DNA of 64,000 nt from CAYGOC01 sp964351495 (GTDB lineage: Bacteria; Chlamydiota; Chlamydiia; Chlamydiales; SM23-39), in the NCBI GenBank assembly GCA_964351495.1, contig CAYGOC010000006.1, forward strand, positions 32,269-96,268, written 5' to 3'. Under the pieces are notes generated by a model. It was not told where the DNA came from, did not search any database, and saw nothing but the letters and a program-made list of their open reading frames with translations. Position 1 is the first letter of the stretch. Each line of letters starts with the position of its first letter. The translations under genes were made by a program, and so were the position numbers. Positions 34,858 to 43,551 of the stretch are shown here, piece by piece.

Positions 34858-35265
34858 AATAGCTTCTTTTTTAAAGAAAAACGCAATTTCTCCCTTTGCA
34901 GTTTCCGGGCCATCTGAGCCATGAACCGCGTTATAGTCAATGCTGGTCCCATAAAGGGCTCTTAAGGTGTCCGGTTTGGCTTTTTTAGGATCGGTTGCTC
35001 CCATAATTTCTCGGTTTTTTTCAATCGCATTATCTCCCTCTAATACCATGACTAAAATAGGGCCTGAGCACATAAACTGAACGAGATCTTCAAAAAAGGG
35101 TTTTTCACTATGAACTGAATAAAAAGCTTTTGCTTCTTGTTCGTTTAAGTGAACCATTTTAGCTCCCACTACTTTTAAACGTTCTTTTTCAAAGCGAGAG
35201 ATGATCTCTCCTATTTTGTTTTTAGATACAGCATCCGGTTTGATGATAGAAAGTGTTTGTTCCAT
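34846..35265 (-). CDS. ndk: Nucleoside diphosphate kinase
   Basis: A 139-residue NDK that transfers the gamma-phosphate among nucleoside triphosphates. It begins MEQTLSIIKPDAV and contains the catalytic-His motif NAVHGSDGPE, a normal active site. Strong GGGGAG ribosome site. The protein is standard length and its last bases overlap the convergent 34249 gene. Confidence 0.97.
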   Translation of the reverse strand: MEQTLSIIKPDAVSKNKIGEIISRFEKERLKVVGAKMVHLNEQEAKAFYSVHSEKPFFEDLVQFMCSGPILVMVLEGDNAIEKNREIMGATDPKKAKPDTLRALYGTSIDYNAVHGSDGPETAKGEIAFFFKKEAILSR

Positions 35266-35336
35266 TGTTTGCTCCCCATAAATCTATTGTAAGGCTATTA
35301 TAGGAAAGAAGCGGTATTAAATCTTGTAAAAATCGT

Positions 35337-36452
35337 ATGTCTTACGGAAATTATCCCAACCTGGAAAAAGTAGAAAAAATTTTAGTAATCAAATTAAGAA
35401 ATATTGGGGATGTGTTATTAACAACTCCTCTGCTTCGTGTTTTAAAGAAAAAGTTTCCCAAGGCTGCAATCGATTTTTATATAAACGAAGAGTCTTTCCC
35501 TTTAGTAAAACAAAATCCCTATATAGAAGAGGTTATTTTGTATGATAGGAAAAGGAAAAAAGGCTCTTTTTTTTCTAGATACGGGTATGAGATCTCTCTT
35601 CTTCGAAAAATTAGAAAAAAAAAGTATGACCTTGTCGTAAATCTAACAGAAGGAGATAGGGGCTCTTTAGCAGTAAAAGCTGCAAAAGCCTCTATTTGTG
35701 TAGGAAAAGAGGGGATGAAAAAAGGGTTTTGGAATCGAGAAAAGCTATATACCCATATTGTAAAAAACTGTCCTACTCCAAAACACACCGTAGAAAAAGA
35801 CCTAGATATTTTGCGTAAAATTGGAATCCATCCTCCTTATGAAGAAAGGGAGCTTTCTCTTTCTATTTGTAAAGAGGCTATGAAAAAGGTAGAAACATAC
35901 CTAAAAGAAAACGAAATAGGGCCCTTTTTTCTCATCCACCCTACAGCTAGATGGCGTTTTAAATGCTATCCTGAAAAAAAATGGGGCAACATAAGTTGTG
36001 CTCTTTTAGAAAAAGGGTTTTCCCTTTTGTTTTCAGCAGGGCCCTCTTCTTGGGAAAAAGAGATGATTCATAATATTGTAACTACGTTACCTCAAAACAA
36101 TGTGTTTGATCTATCCGGAAAAATTACCCTTGAGGAACTAGCCATTTTTATTGCTAAAAGTGAGATGCTTCTTTGTGTAGATTCTGCCCCTTTCCATATG
36201 GCATCTGCTTTAAAACATAAAGTGATCGCTCTTTTTGGTCCTTCGTCCGATACCATGTGGGGAGCTTGGAGAAATCCTTATGCCAGAGTCCTTTTTCAAG
36301 ATCTTTCTTGTAGGCCTTGCCTTATGGATGGTTGTGGAGGAAGTAAAAAAAGCGATTGTCTAGAGACTCTTTCAGAAAGTAGAGTATTACAAGAAATAGA
36401 GGCTCTTTTAAAAACATCTTCTTCTCTTTTGCAAGAGCCGCAGCTCAACTAA
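35337..36452 (+). CDS. Glycosyltransferase family 9 (heptosyltransferase-like, WaaQ/RfaQ type)
   Basis: A 371-residue GT-B enzyme. It begins ILVIKLRNIGDVLLTTPLLR, the usual opening of ADP-heptose:LPS heptosyltransferases. The C-terminal donor site has HPTARWRFKCYPEKKW and CVDSAPFHMASAL-KHKVIALFGPS. The end has several Cys residues (LSCRPCLMDGCGGSKKSDC), as in many WaaQ-like proteins. It likely adds a heptose or related sugar to LPS core in the cytoplasm. Chlamydiaceae have a heptose-free core, so this supports an environmental chlamydia. It is followed by 160 bp of A/T-rich sequence before the MORN gene. Confidence 0.85.
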   Translation: MSYGNYPNLEKVEKILVIKLRNIGDVLLTTPLLRVLKKKFPKAAIDFYINEESFPLVKQNPYIEEVILYDRKRKKGSFFSRYGYEISLLRKIRKKKYDLVVNLTEGDRGSLAVKAAKASICVGKEGMKKGFWNREKLYTHIVKNCPTPKHTVEKDLDILRKIGIHPPYEERELSLSICKEAMKKVETYLKENEIGPFFLIHPTARWRFKCYPEKKWGNISCALLEKGFSLLFSAGPSSWEKEMIHNIVTTLPQNNVFDLSGKITLEELAIFIAKSEMLLCVDSAPFHMASALKHKVIALFGPSSDTMWGAWRNPYARVLFQDLSCRPCLMDGCGGSKKSDCLETLSESRVLQEIEALLKTSSSLLQEPQLN

Positions 36453-36615
36453 GCTGTAGACACCATCTCGCTAAAAATAGACCTTGTAAAAAAAAAGAAA
36501 AGGCATTTAAATGCTCCGGAATAGTTTTTTAAACAGAAAAAAGAGAAACAAATTGTTTCCAAAAAAACTTTAATAGTTATTTCCGGTAATTAATCTTTTT
36601 GCAATTAATTTTTTT

Positions 36616-38337
36616 ATGAGTTTCACAGTTAATGCTCTTTCAAGGAGCGTAGAAAACATGCAAACGCAAGTTTCCTCGCATCTCTCTTCTGCTGTTATAG
36701 AAAATATTTCTAATCGTATCCAGCCTCCAAGCCCTATGGTATTTTCTGGGAAAAGCCTGCAAAATCGGATAGGAGTTATTCCTACTGAAAAGGAAGTTAC
36801 GTTGCCGGATGGTAGTAAGTATAAAGGGTTAATGAAAGAGGGGAAGTTTGATGGTTTGGGAGAACTGACAACTTTGAGTGGTAAGGTGTGCCAAGGGGTT
36901 TTTAATAAGGGAAATTTTACCTGTGGTAATGTCCGTTTTCCTGCCGGGAGCTCTTATATGGGGGCTATCAAAAATGGGGCTTTTCATGGTAGAGGAACCC
37001 TTCAGTTTCAAGATGGTAGAATATATTCAGGAGTTTTTGAAGGGGGAGACTTAAAAAAAGGTACGATTCATTGGCCTGACGGAAGCATTTGTTCGGGCCC
37101 TATTAAAAATTGGCAGCTTCATGGTAAAGGAACCTTTAAGTTTCTAGATGGTAGAATATATTCAGGGGTTTTTGAAGGGGGAGGCTTAAAAAGAGGTACG
37201 ATTCACTGGTATAACGGAGATTTTTACGAAGGCTTTCTTAAAAACGGGTCTCCTCATGGAAAAGGGAGGATGGAATTTTTGCAATGGAAGAAGATATACG
37301 AAGGCTCTTTTAAAGATGGGTGTTTTCATGGATTTGGAGCGATTTTTGAAATAAAACCTTATACCCTAGAAGAAGTGATCCCGGATAGGAAGGAAAAGAT
37401 TTTTGAAGGACACTTTGTTATGGGGTCCAGAGAGGGAAGGGGGACGTATTATAATAATAAAGGTGAGGCTTTATCTGGAACCTGCCATAACAATCGACTT
37501 GTAGCAGATAGCTCGTATATATTGCATCCCGTTTTTTTAAGTTCTCTTTTAAAAAAGACACTCTTTTTCTCCTGTGCAGATGTGGTTGCTATTGTAAATA
37601 GCTACTGGAAAGAAAAAAGGATATACCCAGAGCTGGTTGCTATCTTTGAAGAGACTCTTAGACTGCATGATCTCCCTGAAAGAGTTTGTGCTCAAGAGAT
37701 CTTTGCAGGCTTAACAAGTAACAGTCCGAAGTCCTATGTAATCTTAGTAGATAGTACAACTCATGCTATGGTACTGGAAATGATCCCCCAAGAAGAGACT
37801 GTTGTTTTCAAAATTTACAATGCAGGAGAGGGGGGTCATTTTCACCAATCGAATGGAGAAATTCCTCCGCGATACCAAACAGTACTTCAAATGGATCTTC
37901 CTAAAAGAAATATTAGCGAAGACTTTATCCACAATTTTACTACTAAGAAAAAGCATTTTTCTACAGAACAGATCTATTACTTCCTTATCCATTTTCCGGG
38001 GGCTCAAAGAATAGAACCTCAAGATCCTATATACCAAAAACCGCAAATAGGTCCTAACTGTGTACTAAAAAGCCCTTTTGTGTTTTTAGTGCAGATGCTA
38101 GGAAAAGAAGAGTATTACAAAATGAGAATCGATCTTTTTGATGCTTGCATAAAAGGTTTACAGGCTTCTTCAGATCCAGAAGCGCTTAAATACATGCCTC
38201 TTTTACTAGCAAAGAAAGAGAGAACCGAGAAAAAACTAGCAGAAATTCAGGCCTTTTCTACTCGAAAAAGAATGAGAAGAGCAAAAGTGCTTGCAAAAAG
38301 CAAGATAAAGACTTTGAAAAAAAACAAAAGAGTATAG
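36616..38337 (+). CDS. MORN-repeat protein 1 with conserved cysteine-protease-like C-terminal domain
   Basis: A 573-residue protein. A unique N-terminus of about 45 residues leads to a family motif (GKSLQNRIGVIPTEKEVTLP). About nine MORN repeats follow (YKGLMKEGKFDGLGEL type) to about residue 290. The C-terminal domain is shared with the 38493 and 40524 genes. It holds His383 (THAMVLE), Asn402 (FKIYNAG, 19 residues later) and Cys482 in QIGPNCVLKS. That His-Asn-Gln-Cys order is that of clan CE proteases (YopJ, Ulp1). No signal peptide or membrane helix. Likely a T3SS effector that touches host membranes or ubiquitin-like proteins, by inference. Lys/Arg-rich tail. Confidence 0.65.
   Translation: MSFTVNALSRSVENMQTQVSSHLSSAVIENISNRIQPPSPMVFSGKSLQNRIGVIPTEKEVTLPDGSKYKGLMKEGKFDGLGELTTLSGKVCQGVFNKGNFTCGNVRFPAGSSYMGAIKNGAFHGRGTLQFQDGRIYSGVFEGGDLKKGTIHWPDGSICSGPIKNWQLHGKGTFKFLDGRIYSGVFEGGGLKRGTIHWYNGDFYEGFLKNGSPHGKGRMEFLQWKKIYEGSFKDGCFHGFGAIFEIKPYTLEEVIPDRKEKIFEGHFVMGSREGRGTYYNNKGEALSGTCHNNRLVADSSYILHPVFLSSLLKKTLFFSCADVVAIVNSYWKEKRIYPELVAIFEETLRLHDLPERVCAQEIFAGLTSNSPKSYVILVDSTTHAMVLEMIPQEETVVFKIYNAGEGGHFHQSNGEIPPRYQTVLQMDLPKRNISEDFIHNFTTKKKHFSTEQIYYFLIHFPGAQRIEPQDPIYQKPQIGPNCVLKSPFVFLVQMLGKEEYYKMRIDLFDACIKGLQASSDPEALKYMPLLLAKKERTEKKLAEIQAFSTRKRMRRAKVLAKSKIKTLKKNKRV
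37012..37209 (+). repeat. 135-bp internal tandem duplication in MORN gene 1
   Basis: The block at 37012-37074 recurs at 37147-37209 with only a few base differences, all keeping frame. The 45-residue period equals two MORN repeats and points to recent repeat expansion. Confidence 0.85.
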
Positions 38338-38348
38338 AGCTTTAAAAA
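38251..38348 (+). repeat. 98-bp repeat, copy A (3' end of MORN gene 1)
   Basis: This block, covering the last codons, stop codon and following A-run of MORN gene 1, is repeated at 40381-40478 with four differences, all A to G. Here it is read in the frame AFSTRKRMRRAK. Confidence 0.95.
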
Positions 38349-38492
38349 AAATCTATACATCTCCTGTCAAAAAAAAATGATATTAGAGTTTATTTAATAT
38401 AAATTTTTTTAAAACAACATGGTTTTGTTTTTGTTAATTAATAAAAAGTAAAACATGTATAATTTTTCGTTATTTTACTAATTAAAACTATT

Positions 38493-39956
38493 ATGAGCCT
38501 AAATATTGATTATACCCCGAAACTTCTAGTAGAGGAAGCTAACCTATTTCCCTACCTGAATGAAGTTACTTCTTCTAGGCTTTTAACTAGGTTTCATTTT
38601 ATCCATTCGTTTCCTAAGCCTGAAGAGCTTTCAGGAAGAAGCCTACGAAACCGTATAACGGTTATTTCTCTGGAAAATGAAGTTACTCTACCAGGTGGAA
38701 ACATATATAAAGGGCCGGTAAAAGAGGGGAAATTTCATGGATGGGGGACTCTTACGTTTCCGAATGAAAAAGTGTGCAAAGGGTTTTTTTGTGAAGGAGA
38801 ACTCTCTTGGGGCCATATCTACTTTTCTGATGGATATAGTTATAAGGGGGCTATCAAAAATTGGGAGCCGGAAGGTTTTGGGGAACTTCAATTTTTAGAT
38901 AAAAACTCTTATATCGGCCATTTTGAAGAAGGAGAGATGCAGGGTTTTGGGGAATTATCCAAGATCGTTTCTTGTCTTGAAAAGGGAAAGGTTTTGCGTA
39001 AAAAGATCTGTTATTACAGAGGAAACCTGGTAAAGGAATTAAAAGAGGGATTTGGCGCCTTTTATAACAACTCCGGACAAGAACTATTTACAAGATGGCG
39101 CGCGGATATTCCTGAGATGAATAGCTTCTTTTTAAAGAACCCTCTATTTCTAGCCTCTCTTTTAGAAAAAAAGACATTTCCTTCTTGTATGGGCATCCTT
39201 TCCCTTCTTTGTAGCTACTGGAAAGAAAACCGGCTATACCCGGAAATAGTCTCCCTTTTTGAAACTACCCTAGAAATACAAAGTAGTGACCCAGAGGTTT
39301 CTGCTGCAAGAATTTTTGCAGGGTTGTATAGAGATAACCCTGAGCCCTATTTGATAACAATAGGGACCCTGGATCATGTTATTATGCTAGAAATAGTGCC
39401 TGATCACTGTGGTATTATTTTCAAAATATACAATGCAGGAAAGGGGCTGCAGTTTCATGATTCAAAGCCGGAAGAGAGTGGTTTTCGTTATCAGACTATG
39501 CTGCAAATTAGAGTTCCTAAAGAAAAGGTAACGAAGAGTCTATTGCAAAACTTACTAAGTGATTATGAATTTACAGTAGAAGAGATCTACAGGTTTATTT
39601 TAGATCTTGAAGGAGCTGAAAAAGTAGAGTCAGAAAATCCTATCTGGCAAAAAGCCCAACAAGGGTCTAACTGTGTTTTAAAAAGCCTTCTTGTGTTTTT
39701 GCTCCAGATGCTAGGAAGAGAAGGGTATTACAAAATGAGAATCGATCTTTTTGAGGCTTGTATTAAAGAGATTCACTCTTCTTCCGATTTAGAGGCTGCC
39801 CCCTATCTTATTCTTCTTCAAAAAAAGAGGGATAAAACAGAAGAAAAGTTAAAAGGGATAGTTTCTTTTTCTACTAAAAAGAGAAAGGTTTCCCATATTT
39901 ATGAACCTAGAAATCTGGAATCGTCATCAGCTGTGGATTTTGTAACACGCTCTTAA
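38493..39956 (+). CDS. MORN-repeat protein 2 with cysteine-protease-like C-terminal domain
   Basis: A 487-residue paralog of the 36616 gene. Fewer MORN repeats (about six) lie between the family motif LSGRSLRNRITVISLENEV and residue 190. The C-terminal domain keeps His295 (DHVIMLE), Asn314 (FKIYNAG) and Cys394 (QQGSNCVLKS), so all candidate catalytic residues are conserved. The region FPSCMGILSLLCSYWKENRLYPEIV just before it is also shared. A TATAAT lies about 30 bp before the start, with a poorly spaced TTGTTA. A basic word KKRK near the end could act as a host nuclear signal, which is speculative. Confidence 0.65.
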   Translation: MSLNIDYTPKLLVEEANLFPYLNEVTSSRLLTRFHFIHSFPKPEELSGRSLRNRITVISLENEVTLPGGNIYKGPVKEGKFHGWGTLTFPNEKVCKGFFCEGELSWGHIYFSDGYSYKGAIKNWEPEGFGELQFLDKNSYIGHFEEGEMQGFGELSKIVSCLEKGKVLRKKICYYRGNLVKELKEGFGAFYNNSGQELFTRWRADIPEMNSFFLKNPLFLASLLEKKTFPSCMGILSLLCSYWKENRLYPEIVSLFETTLEIQSSDPEVSAARIFAGLYRDNPEPYLITIGTLDHVIMLEIVPDHCGIIFKIYNAGKGLQFHDSKPEESGFRYQTMLQIRVPKEKVTKSLLQNLLSDYEFTVEEIYRFILDLEGAEKVESENPIWQKAQQGSNCVLKSLLVFLLQMLGREGYYKMRIDLFEACIKEIHSSSDLEAAPYLILLQKKRDKTEEKLKGIVSFSTKKRKVSHIYEPRNLESSSAVDFVTRS

Positions 39957-40032
39957 TCAACGAAATAAAGATACAATCTTGATTTTGTCTGTTTTTTTAT
40001 ATTAATATCTACCTTTTTGTTAAATAAATATG

Positions 40033-40061
40033 TTTACAAACATTATTTAATGTGCTATAAT
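40033..40061 (+). promoter_or_regulatory. Promoter upstream of the broken MORN gene
   Basis: -35 TTTACA (40033-40038), 17-bp spacer and -10 TATAAT (40056-40061), 33 bp before the ATG at 40095. The copy may still be transcribed, and so may MORN gene 3 behind it. Confidence 0.6.
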
Positions 40062-40094
40062 TTATTAGGTTAAATAATTTTTGTTTAAATATTT

Positions 40095-40475
40095 ATGACT
40101 TCCAAACTAAATCCTTTTAAAAGAAAGGAGGTAGAAGAATCTTTTTCTCCTCCTGTAAGTGTTTCTCGAATAAGAGATCAAGCTGTTCCTAGGCCTCTTT
40201 CTCCTATAGCAATGTCTTTAGAAAGGAGCTTAACAGGTCGTGCTACACCGATTCCTTTAAAAGAGGGGCAAAAGGTAGAGGTTATAATTTTCCCTGAAGA
40301 GGGGAGATTTGAAGGTGTTTCTGAAAATGGGAAGCCCAAAAAAGGCACTGTATATTGTTTAAATGGGACAAGATTTGAAGGCCTTTTCTACTCGAAAAAG
40401 AATGAGAGGAGCGAAAGTGCTTGCAAAAAGCAAGATAAAGGCTTTGAAAAAAAACAAAAGAGTGTAGAGCTTTAA
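40095..40475 (+). pseudogene. Truncated chimeric MORN-family gene
   Basis: A 126-residue reading frame. The first about 95 residues are a paralog of MORN protein 3 (MTSKLNPFKRKEVEESFSPP against MSSELNPFQRSKSERSLSSP, then a shared ERSLTGRA-type motif and one or two MORN repeats). At 40381 the sequence switches to a copy of the 3' end of MORN gene 1, but in a different frame, giving LFYSKKNERSESACKK in place of AFSTRKRMRRAK. Most MORN repeats and the whole catalytic-like domain are gone. It looks like the product of a recombination between family members. A promoter is intact, so a short peptide might still be made. Confidence 0.7.
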
Positions 40476-40478
40476 AAA
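40381..40478 (+). repeat. 98-bp repeat, copy B (grafted out of frame)
   Basis: Second copy of the block at 38251-38348, about 96% identical. It brings the old stop codon region and A-run of MORN gene 1 to the end of the truncated gene. Confidence 0.95.
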
Positions 40479-40523
40479 CTTGTGACACCTTGCGGTGTTT
40501 ATTTACTTAAAAAACGGTATTTT

Positions 40524-42236
40524 ATGTCTTCAGAATTAAATCCTTTTCAAAGGAGCAAATCAGAGAGATCTTTATCTTCTCCTGTAAGCCCTTCTGAGCC
40601 CGTATCTACCAATATCCCAAGGCCCTTTTCTCCTAGAATTTCCAGGGGGATTTCTTTAGGAAGAAGCTTGGAAGATCGCGCTTTCGTAATTCCTTCAGAA
40701 GAGGTTACTGTACTTGAAAATGGAGGTAGATATAAGGGAGCCCTTAAAGATGGAGTGCCCCATGGATTTGGAACAGTGGAAGTTGAAGGGCAAGGAATTT
40801 ATAAAGGCTACTTTCAAGATGGAAACCCTACCGGATGGGGAACTCTTACGTTATTTAGTCTTGGTGAGAGCTATGAAGGCTTTTTTGAAGATGGGAGGCT
40901 ACAGGAAGGTACCGTTTATTACCCCGACGGAACTATCTATAAAGGGAAGCTTCAGGACTTGAAACCTCACGGATTAGGAGCTACTTGGAAGCTAGGAAGA
41001 AAGGTAAGCCAGGGGGATTTTGAAAATGGGCAGATGAAAAAAGGTTCTTTTTGGTATCCCAACGGGGATTTTTATGAGGGCTTTCTAGAGAATAGACTTC
41101 CTGTAGGAAGTGGCATTTTTATAACTAAAACAGGGGATAAATATAAAGGAATTTTCAAAGATGGACAAGTAGTTAAGGGTGCCGTGGTGTATTCTAATGG
41201 AGATGTATATGAAGGGGATTTCTTGGATGGGCAGCCTCACGGTATAGGGGTTTTAATCTGGGAAGATGGAGAATATAGAGGAGAATTTCAAAATGGGGAG
41301 ATCCATGGAGAGGGGGTGTGCTATCTAAAGCACCCATCTGAAGAAGGGCTAGTTCTTCATTATACGGGAGAATTTAAAGAAGGTGCAAAAGACGGAATAG
41401 GTACTTACTACACTCCTTCAGGAAATAGATTATTTGCAACTTGGAAAAATGACTACGCTCTTTTAGATAGATCTTTTTTAAGTAATCCGGTATTCCTACG
41501 TTCTCTTTTAAACAAAGAAGCCTTTGATTCATCTATGAGCGTTCTTTGTCTTTTTTGTGCTTACTGGAAAGAAAAAGGGCTTTATCCAGAAATGGTTTCT
41601 ATTTTTGAAAAAGCTCTTAGAGTTTACAACCTTCCCATAGAGGAATCGCCTAGAAAGGTTTTAGAAGATTTAACAAAAGAAGAGCCAGAGGCTCACTTGA
41701 TTTTAGTAAATACCAAAGACCACGCTATGTTACTTGAGATAGAGCCCAAGGGAGATGTTCTTGCTTTTAAAATCTATAATGCAGGATCCGGAACAACTTT
41801 TCATAAAGTTCACGAGGAGAATCCAGATTACTATCAGACGATGTTACAAATAGAAGTTCCTAAAAACAGCGTTAATGAAGCCTTGCTTGGTAGCCTTATG
41901 GAAAAAGGAAGGTTATCTACCAGACGGTTTTATCGATCTATTCTAAAACTTGAAGGAGCGAGGCGGGTTGAGGTAGATAATCCTGTTTGGCAAAAAGCCC
42001 AAAAAGGACCCAACTGTTCTTTAAAAAGTGTCCTTGTATTTTTAAAACAACAATTCCGGGAAGAACATCGGGTTAAATATTCTGACTTCAGATTGGGGCT
42101 TTTTGACGCTTGTATTGAGGCTGTGCAATCTTCTGATGACCCGGAAGAAAGACAGTTCTTGCCTGCTTTAAGATCAAAAAGAGAAAAAACTCTAAGCAAG
42201 GCTAATAGAGAATTTAATTTTTTGGACTTCTTGTGA
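40524..42236 (+). CDS. MORN-repeat protein 3 with cysteine-protease-like C-terminal domain
   Basis: A 570-residue protein, the longest repeat array of the family (about eleven MORN repeats, residues 60-310). The ATG at 40524 was chosen because its product (MSSELNPFQRSK) matches the N-terminus of the truncated copy; an upstream start at 40482 lies in the grafted repeat tail. The C-terminal domain has His400 (DHAMLLE), Asn419 (FKIYNAG) and Cys498 (QKGPNCSLKS). MORN repeats often bind membrane lipids or act as spacers. The family is probably secreted. It ends 2 bp from the convergent lptB stop. Confidence 0.65.
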   Translation: MSSELNPFQRSKSERSLSSPVSPSEPVSTNIPRPFSPRISRGISLGRSLEDRAFVIPSEEVTVLENGGRYKGALKDGVPHGFGTVEVEGQGIYKGYFQDGNPTGWGTLTLFSLGESYEGFFEDGRLQEGTVYYPDGTIYKGKLQDLKPHGLGATWKLGRKVSQGDFENGQMKKGSFWYPNGDFYEGFLENRLPVGSGIFITKTGDKYKGIFKDGQVVKGAVVYSNGDVYEGDFLDGQPHGIGVLIWEDGEYRGEFQNGEIHGEGVCYLKHPSEEGLVLHYTGEFKEGAKDGIGTYYTPSGNRLFATWKNDYALLDRSFLSNPVFLRSLLNKEAFDSSMSVLCLFCAYWKEKGLYPEMVSIFEKALRVYNLPIEESPRKVLEDLTKEEPEAHLILVNTKDHAMLLEIEPKGDVLAFKIYNAGSGTTFHKVHEENPDYYQTMLQIEVPKNSVNEALLGSLMEKGRLSTRRFYRSILKLEGARRVEVDNPVWQKAQKGPNCSLKSVLVFLKQQFREEHRVKYSDFRLGLFDACIEAVQSSDDPEERQFLPALRSKREKTLSKANREFNFLDFL

Positions 42237-42238
42237 CT

Positions 42239-42967
42239 TTATAGAGAAAATTCATGTCCGAAATAGAGCCTTTTAGCCTCTTCATTTTGTAAAAGCTCTT
42301 CTTTTGTTCCACAAAGAAGGGGTTTCCCTTCAAAAAGCAGATAACTTCGATCCACAATGGAAAACAGTTCCTTTGCATTGTGGTCTGTAATTAAAATGCT
42401 GATATTTTTTTGTTTGAGATGATGGATGATTTTTTTTAGGTCTTGTACGGCTAAAGGATCCACGCTCGCAAAGGGCTCATCCAAAAGAAGCAGAGAAGGA
42501 CTCATAATCAAAGATCTTGAGATCTCTAGCCTTCTTCGCTCTCCTCCGGATAGGGCTACTGCCTTTTCTTTTCGAAGGGGTTTTAGATGCAGTTCTTCTA
42601 AGTGTTTTTCTAGTCTAAGGAAGCGCTCTTTTTTGGAGATGGGAAGCATTTCTAAAATACACAGAAGGTTTTCCTCTACGGTAAGATCTCGAAAAATAGA
42701 GGGCTCTTGTGCTAGATATCCCATCCCTTTTTCCGCTCTTTTATGGACAGGAAGATTCGTTACATCTTCTCCTTGAAAATAGACAGAGCCTTCATCTGGC
42801 CTGATGAGGCCTATGGTCATATAAAAGGCGGTTGTCTTTCCTGCTCCATTAGGCCCTATTAGACCTAATATTTCTCCCGGGTAAATATGAAAAGAAAACT
42901 GGTTTACCACTTTTCTTCCATGAAAGGTTTTTCCTAGATTTATGGCTTCACAAAGGGGCTTTTTCAT
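42239..42967 (-). CDS. lptB: LPS export ABC transporter ATP-binding protein LptB
   Basis: A 242-residue ABC ATPase: Walker A GPNGAGKTT, Q-loop LAQEPSIFRDLTVEEN, signature LSGGERRR, and Walker B LLLLDEPFASVDP with His-switch TDHNAKE. It powers LPS extraction from the inner membrane with LptFG. The ATG at 42967 overlaps the lptC TGA as ATGA, which fixes the start; a longer upstream frame is rejected. The order matches CT653-CT655. Confidence 0.95.
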   Translation of the reverse strand: MKKPLCEAINLGKTFHGRKVVNQFSFHIYPGEILGLIGPNGAGKTTAFYMTIGLIRPDEGSVYFQGEDVTNLPVHKRAEKGMGYLAQEPSIFRDLTVEENLLCILEMLPISKKERFLRLEKHLEELHLKPLRKEKAVALSGGERRRLEISRSLIMSPSLLLLDEPFASVDPLAVQDLKKIIHHLKQKNISILITDHNAKELFSIVDRSYLLFEGKPLLCGTKEELLQNEEAKRLYFGHEFSL

Positions 42968-43551
42968 GGGACTATATTTGCTTTTAAGTAGGTTGCAGAA
43001 AAGAAAGGAAGCTTTGTTTTCCAAGAGAGGAAAACGTGGCTTGCAGAACCGGAAAAAGAATCTGTTTCTTCTACGATTTCAGGAAGCGTTTTTCCGGGAA
43101 GCTCAAAAAAAGTAAGGTTTACCCTCTCAGCTGTAAAAGACTGATCTGAAAAATTATACCATCCCCCGGGAGCTTCTATTTTTTTTCCCTTCTGAAACCA
43201 GCTTTTGTCTTCTTTTTGATAGAGTTTATCTTGAGAATAGAAGGTAAGCTTTTCCAGTTTTTCTTTAAGACGCCATTTTTTTCCTTGCTTTTGAAGGTAT
43301 AAAGTAGAGCTGTCACTTATAATTTTTACCTCCATTCTTTCTGTTTCTTTTGGAAGGAATAGCTCTTTTGTTACCGACTTTCTCTGCTGAGTTAGCTTCT
43401 TCGGGGTAGACTCTTTTTGCTCTTGTTTAAGCTTTTCTAGTGAGAGATATTCTTTTTCATCTTCCGGATAAAGAACGAAAAGATTAGCAACAGAAAATCC
43501 TCCTAAAAGTAGAAGAAGCAAAAAGAAAAGAAAAAAAGGTCTTCGCATCAT
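42964..43551 (-). CDS. lptC: LptC-like LPS export protein, single-span
   Basis: A 195-residue protein with a basic start and one membrane helix (FFLFFLLLLLLGGFSVANLF, about residues 5-24). A charged segment follows, then a beta-strand-rich periplasmic domain (EVKIISDSSTLYLQK, LTFYSQDKLY, SFTAERVNLTFFE). The plan and position next to lptB match LptC, which links LptBFG to the periplasmic LPS bridge. Sequence similarity in this family is low, so context carries weight. Its ATG at 43551 overlaps the kdsA TGA as ATGA. Confidence 0.75.
   Translation of the reverse strand: MMRRPFFLFFLLLLLLGGFSVANLFVLYPEDEKEYLSLEKLKQEQKESTPKKLTQQRKSVTKELFLPKETERMEVKIISDSSTLYLQKQGKKWRLKEKLEKLTFYSQDKLYQKEDKSWFQKGKKIEAPGGWYNFSDQSFTAERVNLTFFELPGKTLPEIVEETDSFSGSASHVFLSWKTKLPFFSATYLKANIVP

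Noticed and set aside
40482..40523. Upstream start for MORN protein 3 (MTPCGVYLLKK...)
   Set aside because: It lies just after the grafted repeat tail. The ATG at 40524 gives an N-terminus matching the truncated paralog.
36616..42236. CRISPR or transposon origin of the repeats
   Set aside because: Repeats are in-frame protein modules of 22-23 codons, with no spacers, inverted ends or transposase genes.
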